NCBI GenBank assembly: GCA_023238725.1
Contig: CM041545.1
Coordinates: forward strand, 13,361,782 to 13,425,781
Length of the DNA: 64,000 nucleotides
Source of the DNA: Scortum barcoo
Lineage: Eukaryota > Chordata > Actinopteri > Centrarchiformes > Terapontidae
Direction of reading: 5' to 3'
Position 1 is the stretch's first letter; every line of letters begins with the position of its first letter. The notes below the pieces were generated by a model. It saw only the letters and a list, made by a program, of their open reading frames with translations, was not told the DNA's origin and searched no databases. Both the position numbers and the translations under genes were made by a program. Below are positions 45,101 to 60,100 of the stretch, in pieces.

Positions 45101-48100
45101 ATTTGTCCACCCACACAAGCGCTTTCATTTATTTGGATGATTACACCTTTGCTTTCTCTTGTTAAGTGTTGTTCTACATTTTTTGTTAAAATCATGTAAT
45201 TCACACTGTCTGAAAATTTTAGGTTGACTATATCTCCCACAGTTAAATTGGCTGGCACTTACGTTGGCATAAAATCACATTTTTTCACTGACATAATCTG
45301 TTCAGCTTGATTTGAAAGGTTAACTGTGATAAACTGTAATAAAATAATGTTCACCACGATTAACACCCAAGGTTAATGTTTGCCTGGCACCATTTTCTAA
45401 TTACCACAAAACTCAAAGTACAGCTGAGGCTGATGGGAATGCAATTAACTTCACAGGTATTTGGTCATAAATCAAATAAATACAGTCAAATAAGTATATG
45501 ACACATTAAAATACTGACCTATATACTGAATCACCAATTAACACAAGTTTTAGCTCATGGTGGCGCTAGAGTCAAAGTCGTCAAAGTCGGTAAAAGCTTC
45601 AACCTCTGGACATCTTGAATGAAAGTGCATACCTTTATGTTTTACGTTTACGTGTTTCATGTTTTATGTCATCCTGAAGCCAGGATAAGTGGAAAAACCT
45701 GCGTGGGTGTGCAGAGCTTTTAAATTACTGAGACAAGAAGACACCGTTTGAAAGAGCTGCTTCATGTTGCTGTATGGCGTGTATTGTATAGGCATGGTAA
45801 GACATAAATGTGGCCCTTTCTTCAGGCTGTGCCAAATTCTGATCAAAGAGTTTAACATGAGGAACACATTCTGCATCTTAAGTCGAGCCCATTCCTGCCT
45901 GGAGTCGGTCAAGATTGTGTCTGCTGCTTGAAACATGGTAAAGAATGATCGCAGTGTGTACAATTTTCCCGTCCACTGTTTAAAGACTGTACTGTGGTCA
46001 GCGGCTATGTTGGCTACTGCAGCTAGCTTCAACTATTTTAAAGTTATTTACATAACATGATGCATTGAATACAGTAAATGAATGCCATTGTTTCAAGACA
46101 GAAACAGGAGATTTAATACAGAAGTGGAAGAGCCAATGGAAGTTTTGAATGTGGTGGTTAAGAGCTAATTTATTTTTAATCTGATGGTTTCCTTACTGGT
46201 TTGGACTCAAAATGAACTGGCAACATTACTTCAGCACAAACTATTAATCCTTTTTTGGACGTGGATTTCTTTTTGATCTGCATGTGGTTGGTTAAGTTGT
46301 TTTTTTAGATCTGTTCAGATTTGGATTTGGTCTATCGTGGACTGAGGCAGTTAAGATTGTTGTGCCGCTTTTTGTGTCCGGCACAAATTGCCTGACCCTC
46401 GATGACCCCTGCCCTGGACATGGAGGGGCTTTTCTGGGCAAACGGGCACCCCAGAACAGAGCAGGTATTGTACACAGCAACAACAGCTGTTTCCACTGAT
46501 TAGTTCCTCTGTCCGTGGCCCAGGGACAGCTAATCACAGAAATGCATTGCTGTGGTGAACGGCTGAAATGAGAAACTTTGCACACGTGGCTTCACTGTAA
46601 ATGTCACATTGCCAGAGACCGATGAGGCTTACAGTAGGTGTTGTGAGCCGTCTGTGACACGCCTGTCGGACCGCTTGTAAAAATCTTCCTCGAATGTCAC
46701 TTTGTTACATTCTCAGAACACCTAATTCGCTCGCATTCTCCTTTTCCTCTCGGTCGCCCTATCCCACCAACTCCCAGATAATTTATCACTCGGAGCAGCA
46801 CGGGGCTGTGCTCGGCATGCTTTGATCAGGACGGGTCTGTTTCATGTTTAAACCAATGTCTTCCTGTTCTGCATAAGACTTCTCACAGCTTTGTCCTGTC
46901 TCCTTTCTGGCTCAAAACACTGTTTACATAACCAGCAAGCCAAGAATATGACTTTCATGAATGAACCTCACAGAAAACGATGGTGTCCAGCTGATCCGAA
47001 TGCTGTGTCATGTGGGGCTAAAAATGTAGTTTTGAGGTGGATTCCTTTCAAGTGAGGAACCATAACTAAACCCACGTGTACGTCATAGAGATCGGAGTAC
47101 TTGCCGACATCATGAAGGTTTCTTTTGCACATTTCCTCCCCCTGTCTTGGATGGTGAAGCTCCTGGTAATCCTGCGATCGCTTTTATCGTCTGTGTCAGT
47201 GAAGGAAGCCCTGGCTTTTGCACGCAGAGCATCCAGAGTCAGATCGTAGCGGATCTCTGCAGGACAGGACAGATAAGAGAGCATGGAGTAACAAAACCCG
47301 ACACATTTGACAGTGAGGGGGCAGAATAGTGATGTCCAACGACTCACCTGCAACAGAGTGTAAGTCCTGCTGGTCAGATTTGATGATGTAGGCGAAACAC
47401 ACCTCCGTTGTCACACACGTGGATTTGCGTCCGGCGTGTTCACACTGATACTGAGACTGCTGCAGGTTGATTTTAACAGGGTCAAATGTCATGTTGGCAT
47501 GGAGCTCTGCAACATCCCTGGACCTGGTGAGATGAAACAAACATGACAACTTCCAGAGAGCATAGTTATCAATGGTGCAATGTGTGTGTGTGTGTTGAAC
47601 TGTGCACACGCATCTACTTTCTTAAAGGAAGGAACAAGAAACGGATGCATCTTGAGGATAAAACTTGGCCTCAACTCTTTCTGTCCAACAGTTGAGCTCT
47701 CTAAAACACAGCCAACAGTCCAGGAAGAACAAACCGCCTGCTGCCAAATCCTATTTAAACTCTGGGCCATTTGGGAGATGAAGTTTTCACACAGCCTCGC
47801 TGAGCCTCTGCCAGTAGAAACTGTGGGAGAAGGTCTGCCTGGGAAGTTAAATCATGGCGTGGGCTGATGTTTCAAAACGTTTTGTCCAACAGTGAAGTTT
47901 GCCACCAGAGGTTTTAACAGAGAGCGTTAGGAAGTCGATGGTCTCAAGCCTACAAGCCCAGTGGGACGCGCACAGCTGTCTAAACCCGGGTAAGACAACG
48001 CAAGATGATGTCCCCCGGTCGCGGCCACTGCTGATGGTGATGGTTCAAGAGGAATGTGTAGTTTTAGGAGTGAATGTTTATATGTGAGGATGGGTCATGT

Positions 48101-51100
48101 CTCACCAGAATAGTGAGGCCCCTCCCAGGCCTCCTATGGTAACATCAGTGATTCCATCTCCATTTAGGTCCATGACTCCGTGAATGGACTGACCAAAGAA
48201 TTTCACCTTTTCACCATCCCCGCCTGCAGGGATACGCTGAAGACACACCACAGAAGCAATTAGAGCACACTGAAGGGAAATTCTGGTCTAATTCAATCTA
48301 GCATATTTTCTGTAAATGTGGCTCTATGGGTCATGCTAATTTTGCACTTGCCACCTCCAGCTTTCCAAATAAATATTACCTGTACATGAATCATTTCAAA
48401 CACAAGGTAAAAACACAGCTGTTAAAACTCAGAAAGTATTGGCCAGTAATAGCCAGGTGGCTCATCCTATCACATATAATTAGGACAATCAATGAGGAGT
48501 TGATTTAAAAGAAAAAGATGACGAATGGAGGTAGAAACAGGGAACAGGACTGTCCTGAATGTACCTTAAGAAAACTGGTGGTGTAGCTGTTTTCTTACAG
48601 CTGACTAAGGAGGAAAACTGCTAAAAGGAGGGGGACATGTTTGATGCCAGAACCGGAAAATCTAGATATGTCCATATGTGAGAGTTAGCCCAGCTGTGTA
48701 GCTAAGATACAACAAAAGAATCTGTGGCTGTGATCAACATTGTAATCCCCAAGAACAAAAAAGAGGCTGGCTGGACCAAGCAGCCAGCTCTTTACATGGC
48801 GAGAAAAAAAGCAACCCATGGCAGAAAGACACTAGGTTTTAGCGATTTCCCTTTCTTCTGAGATTTTTCCATTATGGCCATTCCAGGGGTAACTTTCTTA
48901 CTTTTGTTCAGGCTCCTAGACATGCACTTGAAATGATTCATTTAAAAATTATGTTTATTTGCTTTAAAATACATTGTTTCGCATGAGTCCTTGTTTCCTT
49001 GAGTCTCTATAACAACGTTGGTGAGTGCAAAATTACCACAATGGCCCCATTTATGAGAAATGTGGTAGGTTGAACTAACTAACTATTGTAGAATTGTCCT
49101 TTAATCTAAATAACAAACAATTACAGATCTTTCTGTTGTTATTAACGGTTCAGTGAGTTGCACTGAAACTGTTCTCACCTGTACAAATTTCTCCTTCAGC
49201 GATGTCTTATCTCCATGATAGATGTAAACAGCCCCTCGGTGGTCGTTCTCAAAAGGTGCACCGATCGCCACGTCATTAAACCCGTCAAGGTTGAGGTCTG
49301 TTACCGCTGCAATAGCCGTACCAAATCGGGCACCACATGGTTCATTTTTGTTAGTGCAGCTGTCTGAGTGGGCAGTACAGCAGGACTGATTGACGGGCTT
49401 CAAAGTGAACTTGTACTCAAACAGGTTGTCCTGGTAAATGGAGGGTAGAAAAGGACAAGAGGATAGACTACAATCAGTTTGTTCACCATCACAGTATTCT
49501 TAGCGACAGAATGTGACAAGCCCTTTCACTTAAAGACACACACACACAATGATGTACCTGGTTGAGTTTGTAGACGTAGACTTGTCCCTGCTCGTCTCTT
49601 TCTGTGCCCATGTACATCGGAGCCCCAACCAAGAGGAGGTCAGTGTAGGAGTCCCCATCCACGTCAACAGTTTGCAGGACGCTGCCGAAGTAGGAGCCAA
49701 TCTGCACAGAGGAGTCAGAAATCATACGTCAGTGTTGACCTCTTTTAATCATCTGCTTCTGACCTCTATAGATGAGTTTTAGGTCAGTGTCATCTGTAAG
49801 AGGCACACTGGTAGAAAATAAAGCAGCCTTTGGGATCTTGTGGGTAGATTGACATAAAAAGCATTTTTTGTGCCTGAATTTGTAAAAAACACTAAATTAA
49901 TGAGTTAATTAAAGAGTCTCACAGACTCCTGGGTGCTGTAGTTGATAAAGATGCAAAACATGGTCTCTGTCAATATATCTAATAATTACAAGCTATTTAT
50001 AGATTTATATTGCATTATATCACAATATTATAATAGTATCACTATATTGTTGTATTGTATTGTTGTTGCTATATCACAGAATTCACTGTGATTTCAATTA
50101 TATATACAATATTATATATACCATTTTAACATTACAGTATAGTGTGTATATTACATACACTGCACATGTATAACATTATATACCTATTATTATATATATT
50201 GTAGCTATACCTATGTACTTATTGTAAGCTGTACTTGACACATTATGGTTGCACTGTTGGACTTCTGCACACTTGCACACTTTTGTGTAAGTTATTGTAC
50301 ATAGGGTCTCAGATGTCTCAACTCTTATTTCTCCATTATGTTTTATCTACACTTCATTCATGTAGTTTCTACTTGTAGTATGAAGGAAAAAACTAATTGG
50401 AAAACGCAGCGCAGAATATAAATCAGCTTCTCAGAGAGATCATTCAGAAAGGAGCTCAGACTGAACTAAAAGGGTCTCACCTGTTCTCCTTTCAGTATCT
50501 GTGAGACGACAATGTTCTTATCTTCATTCAGGAAGTAGATGACCACCCGTCCTGTGTGGTTGTACCGCGGTGCGCCTGTGATGTACAGCACTCCGTCACG
50601 GGTGGACGCTGACTGGACGTCATAGCCTGGAGAGACATGTGCGTACACAAGCGCACAGTGTAGTAAATCAGTGCATTCACACGCAGGAATGTCTCATACA
50701 GTGTGTGCACTTAACAACGTGTTGAGAAAAACACACTCATTTTCTCTCTCTGGGATATTTTTAAATGCTTCTTCAGCCGGTTGTTTACACCTCGCTGTGT
50801 GGAGGAAACAGTAAAACACTTCTGTAAGCTGGCAGGAACACACACATACAAGACAAGCACACAAAGGGCATGTATGCAAAGTCTGCAGTCAAACCTTTGG
50901 GTATGAGTATGTGCCAACAGCTGAGTTTACAGTGCGCGAGCCTGGACCTAGCAGTGCTCTTTCTAATGACATGTTGATTAAATAACTTGATATTAAGATG
51001 CTGCGGTTGCTCTACGAGCCATAAAAGGCAGCGGGACGGGGAGAAGAGCCTGTGTATTTTATTTATATGACAGAAAGAGAGAGAGGCATCTGCTGTCAGA

Positions 51101-54100
51101 GTTAGACAAATTACATATCTTACTCCTCTGTGCTGCAGAAACTCCATATTTATTCTGGTGTAAATTTTCACTTAATCTCTCACAAGATCTATCTTATCTT
51201 GCTCTCTCTGTTTAACACAAACACACTCAGTTCAGATAGAGTTGCATGGAACAAGAAGCGTAAGAGCTTCTCCACAGTGTGTATTTTCTAGTTTATTAAT
51301 ATATTATTGTATTTATGCTTAAAACCCCTGAAAACATCTTAAGGTATTTATTTTAAGGTTTGAGTTTAACACTCAAAAGTTCAGCTAATCAGCTTCCCAT
51401 GTATATATGAACAATTTTCAGCCTTTTTCAGACATCTTAAATCCGAGACAACATTTAATTGTTGCCTAGATTTCAAAGAACCGTAGATACATGAGTAACT
51501 TTCATTTTAACTTATATACCATCCATTGAACATTATGTCACCTTGTAGATCATCCTAGTGGACCTAATCATGGATTTTCAAGTCATTTTTAGTGTCTAAT
51601 CTCTGTTACAATAAACCTTATAAAAAAGGACCAGGATTAATAGATGGTATGATAAAGTGACTGTTATTTGTTAACTCAAAAGGCGGATTTCATGTACGAT
51701 TACTCTTTAAATCCTATGACAGAACTGTTCAGACTACATGAAGTTTTTTATATTGGTAAATATCAGTCCCTAGAAATTGCGGAGACAACATGGAGGCAAA
51801 CCTGGAAGCTGAAAAACTTTTTTGGCTCAATGGGCAATTTTCATTCAAGCGCTTGGACGCCATCTTTGAGTCGTGTGTGTTGTTCCTTTATGATACATCA
51901 CTCATAGTGATAAACTGATTAGGAAAGCTGAGAGCAAGCAAGTCAACTCACCAATGTACCCAGCCAGTCCTTCGTACCCGGCCTCAGTCTTTGGGTCGTA
52001 GAACTGGTCCTTGTTTGGGATGATTGTTTTTCCAGCAGTATGCATGACCACTGTGCCGTTCCAGTCGTACGCTCCCACCGCTCCCAGTAACACACCTTCC
52101 TACAGGAAACAGACAACAACTAATCAGAAACAGTCTGATATGAGATTAAAATAATTTCTGTAAGTGAGGAGTAATAATTCAGTCATTTTTACTTAGGTCT
52201 GACATTGGTAAAGAGGAGCTTGGATCAACCAGTCAAAGGCTGAACAACTGTGTTGCATCATTTGGCCATAGATACTGACTTAACAGATATTTATTTAAAT
52301 GAAAATCTTTTGTGATTGTATCTGGTGATTGTATCTTTAAGTAAAGGTAGTGACATACCAATGTAATATATTACATATACAGTTATAAGTACAATTAGCT
52401 TTGTCAGTATTTGGAAATAATTCTAAATTTTAATTTTACATTAAATGCCATTGGGTGGATTCATCATAGAAAATATTAAATTTGTTACACGTATATTTTA
52501 TCTAAAATCTGTACCTGCAAAGTTACCAGTAAGTAAAACTGTCATCTATATAAGGTGAATTAAAAGCACAATATTCCCCACTGAAATATGGAGATTAGGT
52601 ATAAAGTAGCATAAAATGAAAATACTCATTTTAAGTACAGCACAAGTACATTAAAACTGTGTCACCCATACACAAGCACAACTAGTGCTGAAACATTAAG
52701 TCACTTAAATGTTGTTTGATAAACAGAAAAATAACGAACAGCTATTCTGAAAATCAATCATTTGTTAAAGTTGTTTCTTAAGGAAAAACAACAAACATCC
52801 AGTGAATCCAGTTTGTGAAATGTTTCATGCGTATCTTTGTTTTATATATTGGTTAACTGAATAACTTTGTTATTGAGACTTTAGGCTTTGGGAAATTGTG
52901 ATGGCATTTTTAACTTAATCACAAATTATGATTATTAATTAGAAAAATAATAAACAGATTAACTGGTAGTATTTAAGTATAACCTACTGTATCCATGTCA
53001 TTGACTTAGCTACAATAAAATATTGCAGAATATAACACAAAGCAAAAGAAAAAAAATGTCAATCAACTTTTTTTTTCGTCTACAGGAAACAGTGTTATCA
53101 AATAGGAAGGGGAGGGGTCACACAGGACATAACTTGTGTCGTTACTCACAATGATCTGCGTCAAGAGGCCCTTTGCTGACCAGTAAAAGTGAGGCCTCGC
53201 GTGTTTAGCACATAGTGGAACAACTTTGTTTGGTCTGGTTTGATTAAGCTGAATGAGCCGCTGCGGCCTCAGAGACAGCGTGCACAGCAATGGAGGAGGT
53301 GATAAATGTGAGTCAGGAGTTTGTTTTTAAACATACATAGGAAATACCTGATGAATGAATTTGAGAGGCACGTGAGGGGGCAAAGGCGAGCGTGTTGTCT
53401 TTACCGTAGTGAACAAACATCTGATTCAACCTTACGTGCCTCGTGTTTGCCTTTTTGTCTCTTCAACGAGACCAAATGCGATCAGCATGAAAGTCTGCAG
53501 CAGCGCGGGCAGCGAGGACAGAGAGGGCCTGTGTCTGGAAACCGAGGTGAATCACCAAAGGGTTGAAGATGTACCAGAGATAACACTGTGGCACTGTGAC
53601 CGGACGAGTGCATTAGTTGAGCAAAAGTCTGTGCCAACACCTACACTCGCACGCAAGCACATAGAATAAACAGTCCCTTTTAAACTAAACGCCTTAAGAC
53701 ATGTAAACTTTGCCGTGATCCAAAGATATGATATACTCAACTGGCTGACTTTTACTCTGCAAAAATGGTATTTGTATATTCCTCTAACATGAATGATTGG
53801 ATATAGACTTACTTTTGAATTATGTGCACTAAATCCAGCTTGTGACATCTCCATCTGAAAGGAGGAGGTGAAGCTGCTGGTTGTAGCTGAGAAAGGAAAA
53901 GTTCATTACATACTTTTTACATATTAATAAACAGTGTAATTAAAAAACATACCAGTCGTGAAACTTTGTTAGTGTCTCATTGTTGCATTTGTGATCAATC
54001 TATACAAGTAAAATAGTGGGGTTTTTTTAAGGAATAGTATAATAAATGAAAGAAAATATGCTTAATCATAACACATTCTTTAAACCACTCTCATTTCTGT

Positions 54101-57100
54101 ACGGAAAAATATCTCGAATTGGAAGTAAAAAAGGTCAACGTGTAAAACTTCAGCGTGCATCTATGTGTGTTTATGGGAATACCTTCCAAGGCAAAAATCT
54201 TGCTGCCCAGAGCATCCACAATGGTCAACAATGCCACCTCGTCAGACACGTTGAAGAAGTGGTCTTGTAGCGGCTGACTGGAGATGGACGCAATCTCCTT
54301 GATAAACTTCTGCACATCTTCTGCACTTTTGTTCTGACGATTGTAGTCTCCCAAAACCTGGAGACAATAATGAAATATCTTAACAACATCAGAGCCCAAG
54401 AAAAAGTTAGAAGCCAACTAATTCAAAGGACCCAATAGTTAAAGTGAAGTAAATGATCAGTTTCTAAGTAATTTAATGGCAGGTTGAGCAAATTGGTTTG
54501 AAAAATTGGTTCAATATTTTCATAAACTGCACAGTCACAACAATCAGTAAAATTACTTTATGTTACTGTGATGTCAAAATGACTAATAACTAAATGCGAA
54601 CAAATATTTTAACATAATACAAAGGGAGTTTTGTACTCACAGCAATGCCAAACCTCTCGATGTCATCCTTGTCACAGTCTGCTATGACCTTGTCTAAGTT
54701 GTAGAAGTCGTGGGACTCTCCGTCTGTCACTATCACCATGACTTTCTTCACCCCTTCTCGTGCACCCCGCTCTGGCATGAAGGCCTCCCTCCTGTTTGGT
54801 TGAGATGTTTAAAATTCAGTCAAAAGAACGCAACCTGGGGAGCATCTGCTAAAACTGGGCCCTAAATATGGTAAATATGTTGGCTATTTCTCTTTCATGA
54901 GAGTGGCGGGAGGTTGGCTCTATAATAAAGCTGTATTTCTATCCACATTAAACTATCTAATCAAAAAGTACTGGTAAGAATAATCATGGTGGAAAATCAC
55001 GCAAGAATATTTAGAACTATATTCTTATCTAAAATTTCTTCAGGTGATCTGCATGGCTTATTTACTGTATATCATCATGAGAATCTTTATGATTTTAGGT
55101 CAATACTAAAGCAGTAATAACACAGTAATAGTACGCACCACTCTCAAGTAGATACTGGAGTCACAACATCACGCTGATTGTAGGTAAACACCTCATAATC
55201 AAAAAATAATGAGGCAAACAAATATAAAATGACACCACACAGCTTAATCATTGACCAATAAACTTGTTTGAGGGCCACAGGGAAAAACACGCTGCTAAAC
55301 CACTTTCTCTACTTTTTATATGACCAATTTAGTACAGTGAACACAGCTAGATAACAAACAGTGCTCCAGTGTTGTACTCTATAACGCTACTTGGCCCCAA
55401 GGTTTCTTTGTGTCAGTCAGCTGATTTAACACAACTTCATCTGGAAATATGTGCCACAAGAGAACAATATAAACTATAAAATAATGAAGCTCTGACAACT
55501 AGATCCTCTTGGTTCCCTGATTGCCTTGGGTTGGTGAGTCTCCAAACAAATGACAAAATGTTTTGTACATAACATTTTTTCACATGTGCAGTAGTATTCC
55601 CCAAGAGCTGCAAACACACTCTGACGTGCAAAATCGGGGGAGTTCCTCTTTAAACCAAATTCAGCTACAAGATTTGAGTTTCAGGGAACTTCTGCTGGAT
55701 AGTACAGGAAAAATCTGACTAATAACAGCCCGATTAAGAAAGATTCATGTTGACGTTAAAGTTAGTGAGTCTATTTCCTACTTGAAATGACACTGTCTCA
55801 CTCAAATGCCTATTAAACCTTGCCAGGTCATGATGACTGAATCGAAAACTGTGGCCCAGCATTGCCAGGCTCGGGCGGAGTTCATGTCGAGTACCTGGCT
55901 GTGTCGATGCCCAGGAAAGTCATGGTCTTGAAGCCGGTCTGCTGAGGAAGCTGTTTAACAAATTCCAGCAGATCAGGAGTGTTGTCGAACTGGCTCAGGT
56001 TGACACGGTGAGTCACGGTCTCGCCATAAGACACTATGCCCACCTGGAAAACACACATAAACACACACGTTTTTCTTGTAAATGTTATCCTACATTAAAT
56101 TTATTTTCCCTTTTCTCTCCTCCTGTGTTCTTCTCTTCTCTGCGTCCCCTCCCAGACAGTCTGCTGAGGGATGTGGTCGGGTCTGGTGGGGCTGATATGA
56201 CACAATGTTCCTTATACAGAAGGCAGAGGACTTCAGCAGCCATGGAAGATGTGACTTACAACCACCAGGCTCCACAGTGAGAAGACTTTCCAGTGTTTCC
56301 CCCTCTGGAAAACTCCACAAGCTCCAGGCCAGATAAACGTAACCATAATAAAAAACTAACCACCCAGCTGAGGTGCGATCCAAGACGAGAGGACAGAAAT
56401 ACACTCAAGGTAGAACTTACTAAGGCAAAGGCTAAAATGACTTTAAAGACTAAAAAAAGCTTCAGTTCATAACATCTGTTTTATGAAAGACATCTTAGAG
56501 TCACTCTCACTGTTGCTGGAAAATTCCATAATGGAGGGCACTTAAATCATCAAATATAATATGAAGTTGGCAGCAAATATATTCCTTAATTTGTTCTTTT
56601 TCTAATCTTACATAACCCATCCATTTATCCACATATTTATCCATGTTTGATTCCACAGCCAACACATTTCTAACACTGCCCCCATATGTTTGACAAAAAT
56701 TGTCTTTTCCAACACAAATAAACATTACAGTTTTTGAAAAATCCTGTCATCCATTCACTCGACTGACCTGTGAGAGTTTTGGTCCAATCACAATTTTCTC
56801 AATGAAACGTTCCAGAAAATTGGTGATACTGGACCAGGGGTAGATGCTGTTGGATCCATCCAGAACAATCACAATGTCCAGCTCCTTCGCACACTCTGGG
56901 AAAAAGATGGAATAAAGTATAATATTACTTAGTGAAATAATGGTAAAGTTTGGTCTTTTAGTGAAGTTTTTGCATACATCTTTAAACTTGTCCAAAGACG
57001 GGTGGCTATTTTCACTCCAAAGAACAAAATTAGATTACATAACACATCCAGTTGTCTTCCTGTTTACTTGTGCCCACAGCAGACACAACACAGTAGCTCC

Positions 57101-60100
57101 CAATCAGCATGTAATAGTGTGTGTTATTAACAGGCACACAAAATACTGCTACAAAATTTTGTTTTGCTGTCTTTTACTCTAAGTTTTATTCTTTAATTAC
57201 TGGATAATTTGAGATCTTTTAAACTGTTCGGCATTTTCAATTTAATTCAACGAAAGAACATACATATCCCAAGAAAAGAAATTGGACAGAACAGCACAAT
57301 AAATAGACAGCAAAGCATAGAGTGCATATTAACATACTGCACAGTAAAAGCTAATAGTGCTATATATTTTAGAAAAAAACTTGAGTACTTTGTTTCAGTT
57401 CTTATGAAATCCAAAACTTGGGACATGTTTGTATATAATCCAGTCTACATAAATGTTTGTTTCTTAGAGAAAGTGATACTGAAAGAATCGGAGAAAGAGA
57501 AACAGAAACAGAAAATGACTGTAGACTGTTTACTCTCCACTTCTTTCCAGACTGTTTCCTTCCTGGGAAACTGAGTGCAGGCCCCGTAAACTGTCTCCTA
57601 ACTTGGGCATACAACAAGGCAGAAGGGCTGGGCCAGAGAGGGATGGGGGTCGCAGACAAGTTTACATTAAGAAGAATGCTCTAATCTCCCTCTGAGGGAG
57701 GGGGAATTTGACGTCAGCATCTTGATTGGTACTACTGTGAGGAGTAGATTCTAATCTCATATCCCCGACAGGCATGTTGTGCAGATGTTGTCACGTCCTG
57801 TGTGGATCTGCGGTGCCGTACTCTGTCGGGCTGCGTACCTTGCACGGCCGGTGCCACGGAGTTGAGGATCTCGAAAGAAGAGCTGACATTCGCGCAGACT
57901 CCTGAGATGTACTGCTGCTGCCCACACATGTAGCCGTACTGAGGTCCACAGGCCTGCAGAGACACACACACATGCAAACCAAGTGAGACTTCGGTTGCAC
58001 GAGAAAGTAAAACTTACAGGATGTGACTGGTTAGCTTTCCACCAGTATGAGGTCATGTGTAAGGAGAGGTTCAGGGCTACTGAAGACAAAAACCAAGAGG
58101 AAAGAACTGCTCAAACTGGGAATTACACAGAGACTATTAAAAACCACCAGAGATCCCTTCAGACTGCGCTTCTCCAGGGAGAAAAAGAGAAGAGGGAAAC
58201 AGAAACTAGGTGGAAAACTGAATAACATCTACAAATCTTTCAGCCTCATTTCCTTAGATTTCCCTGCATGCTGCACAACCTCAGTGCTTTTCTTAAATTT
58301 GGAGGTACACTGGTGTTGTGCAGGAACAAAATTAAGAGTCTGCAGCCTTACAAGCAGACTGAGAGTCTGTACTGAGGCACAACAGTGATTTCAGCTAAAT
58401 GCTTACATGTTTGCTATGTTTACCATGTTCTCCATCTTACTATCGCTATACTAACATTTGCTAACTAGCAATGAACACAAATTACAGCTGAAGCTGAGGG
58501 GACGTTGTTAGAAAGCAATCAGATTGCATAACGCTTCCAGTCCTCTTCCTGTTCAAATAGTCAGATGTTTTAGATGAACTCTGATGGGTGCTGAATTACA
58601 GCATGTGAACACACTCACAGTGTTGAAGAGTTACGTTAACAGTCATGTGAACCACAACCATAAAACCTAATGTGCATCGCCACCTCCTACATACATTTCT
58701 GCATTTATGCAGTTGATTCACAGTATCCCGTTACATTCCCAGAATATGAAGCCTCACTGGGAAACACGGAGGGTCAGGCCCACTGTTCCCATAGAGGGCA
58801 AAGGCCGAGAAAACATATAGTTGCTGGCCAGTTTCTTGCAGGGAAAAATGCAGAGTTCCTTTAGTGTTTGATGTGGAACATTTACTGCAGAGCAGTATAT
58901 ATTACAAATGGTGAGAACTTGCCCCTTACCAGAAATCCTCCGCTGGGATTGGTCACCAGTGTGGTTCCCATGGTCATGTTCTCCTTAATTTCATTTAAGT
59001 TTGGAACCGTTGTGTTTTCTAAAGAAAGAATATGGATGAATAAACAGAGTGAAACAAACAGAGACACAGAACAGAGAGGAGAAACAGCTGGACAAATTCC
59101 TCCTCATGTATTTTCCCATCAGACGCTCGCCCTCCTTCCTCACTTCCGTCTCCCCCAAGAAGATGTAATAACCACTGACATGTGGTTAAATATAGGATGC
59201 TTCCTTACTTTATCGTACTGTTCCTCACCGTGTAGCTTATGGCAATTAATAAAGGATGCAAAGTACAAAACAAAATGTTTTGCTGATAAAGATCTTGGTT
59301 GTAATGAAGAAGAAACAGGATTCGAATCATTAGGCAATCACAGCATGTGGCTAAAATTAGCACATTATAAACTATTGCTTCAGCTTGGGAATGCTTTGGG
59401 TGTACTCTGCTTTTCTTTCTGAGGGATCCACAAACTCGTTTACATGCCATTTCAATTTCAGACCCAGCTCTTTACCAATCCCCATGAGGTCATTTTGATA
59501 TTTAACTGTTTCTGATTCTCATTAGCAGACGGTTAATGACTTTGGCATGTACTCTAAATTGAAAAGTCATGCAGAAAAACTGTTAATAGTTAGTAGTGTG
59601 GCGTGACGACCTCCAGTGACTCAAGTTTAGTCCCATCCTTCATCTCTGTGTGACTGCAGATTCTATTTCCTGTCGTCATGCGAACTAGACAATACTGAAG
59701 AGCTGAAGAGTGAAAATATCTTTTTTCATCACTCTAACACATTTTATTTGATGCACGGCGACCTTTGGCATGAAAAGAATCTGGTTTGTGAAGTAACCTC
59801 ATATGATACGCCCATGTGGGCCAGAAAGCAGCTTTGTGGAACTGCAGAGGAGAATAAGAGCTTTGTCCTCAGTAAACAGCAAACTCCAGATAACTATCAG
59901 AACAAATCAGACTTATAACACAATCCCTCTTGGTTTGGCATGACCTATTTAAATTTAAAGAAGAATACAGGTCAAATACCATTTGTAAAGTTGCATCCAT
60001 TTAAATATATCACCATTCTAACCAATTATTATCATTTACTAAGTCGTGGCTGTGAACTGTCATGTATTTCTTGGGAGGTTTTGCATCATTATAAACAAGG

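Noticed and set aside
58868..59422. 184-residue plus-strand frame
   Set aside because: Overlaps itga1 in-window exon 2 antisense and its intron; no domain recognised.
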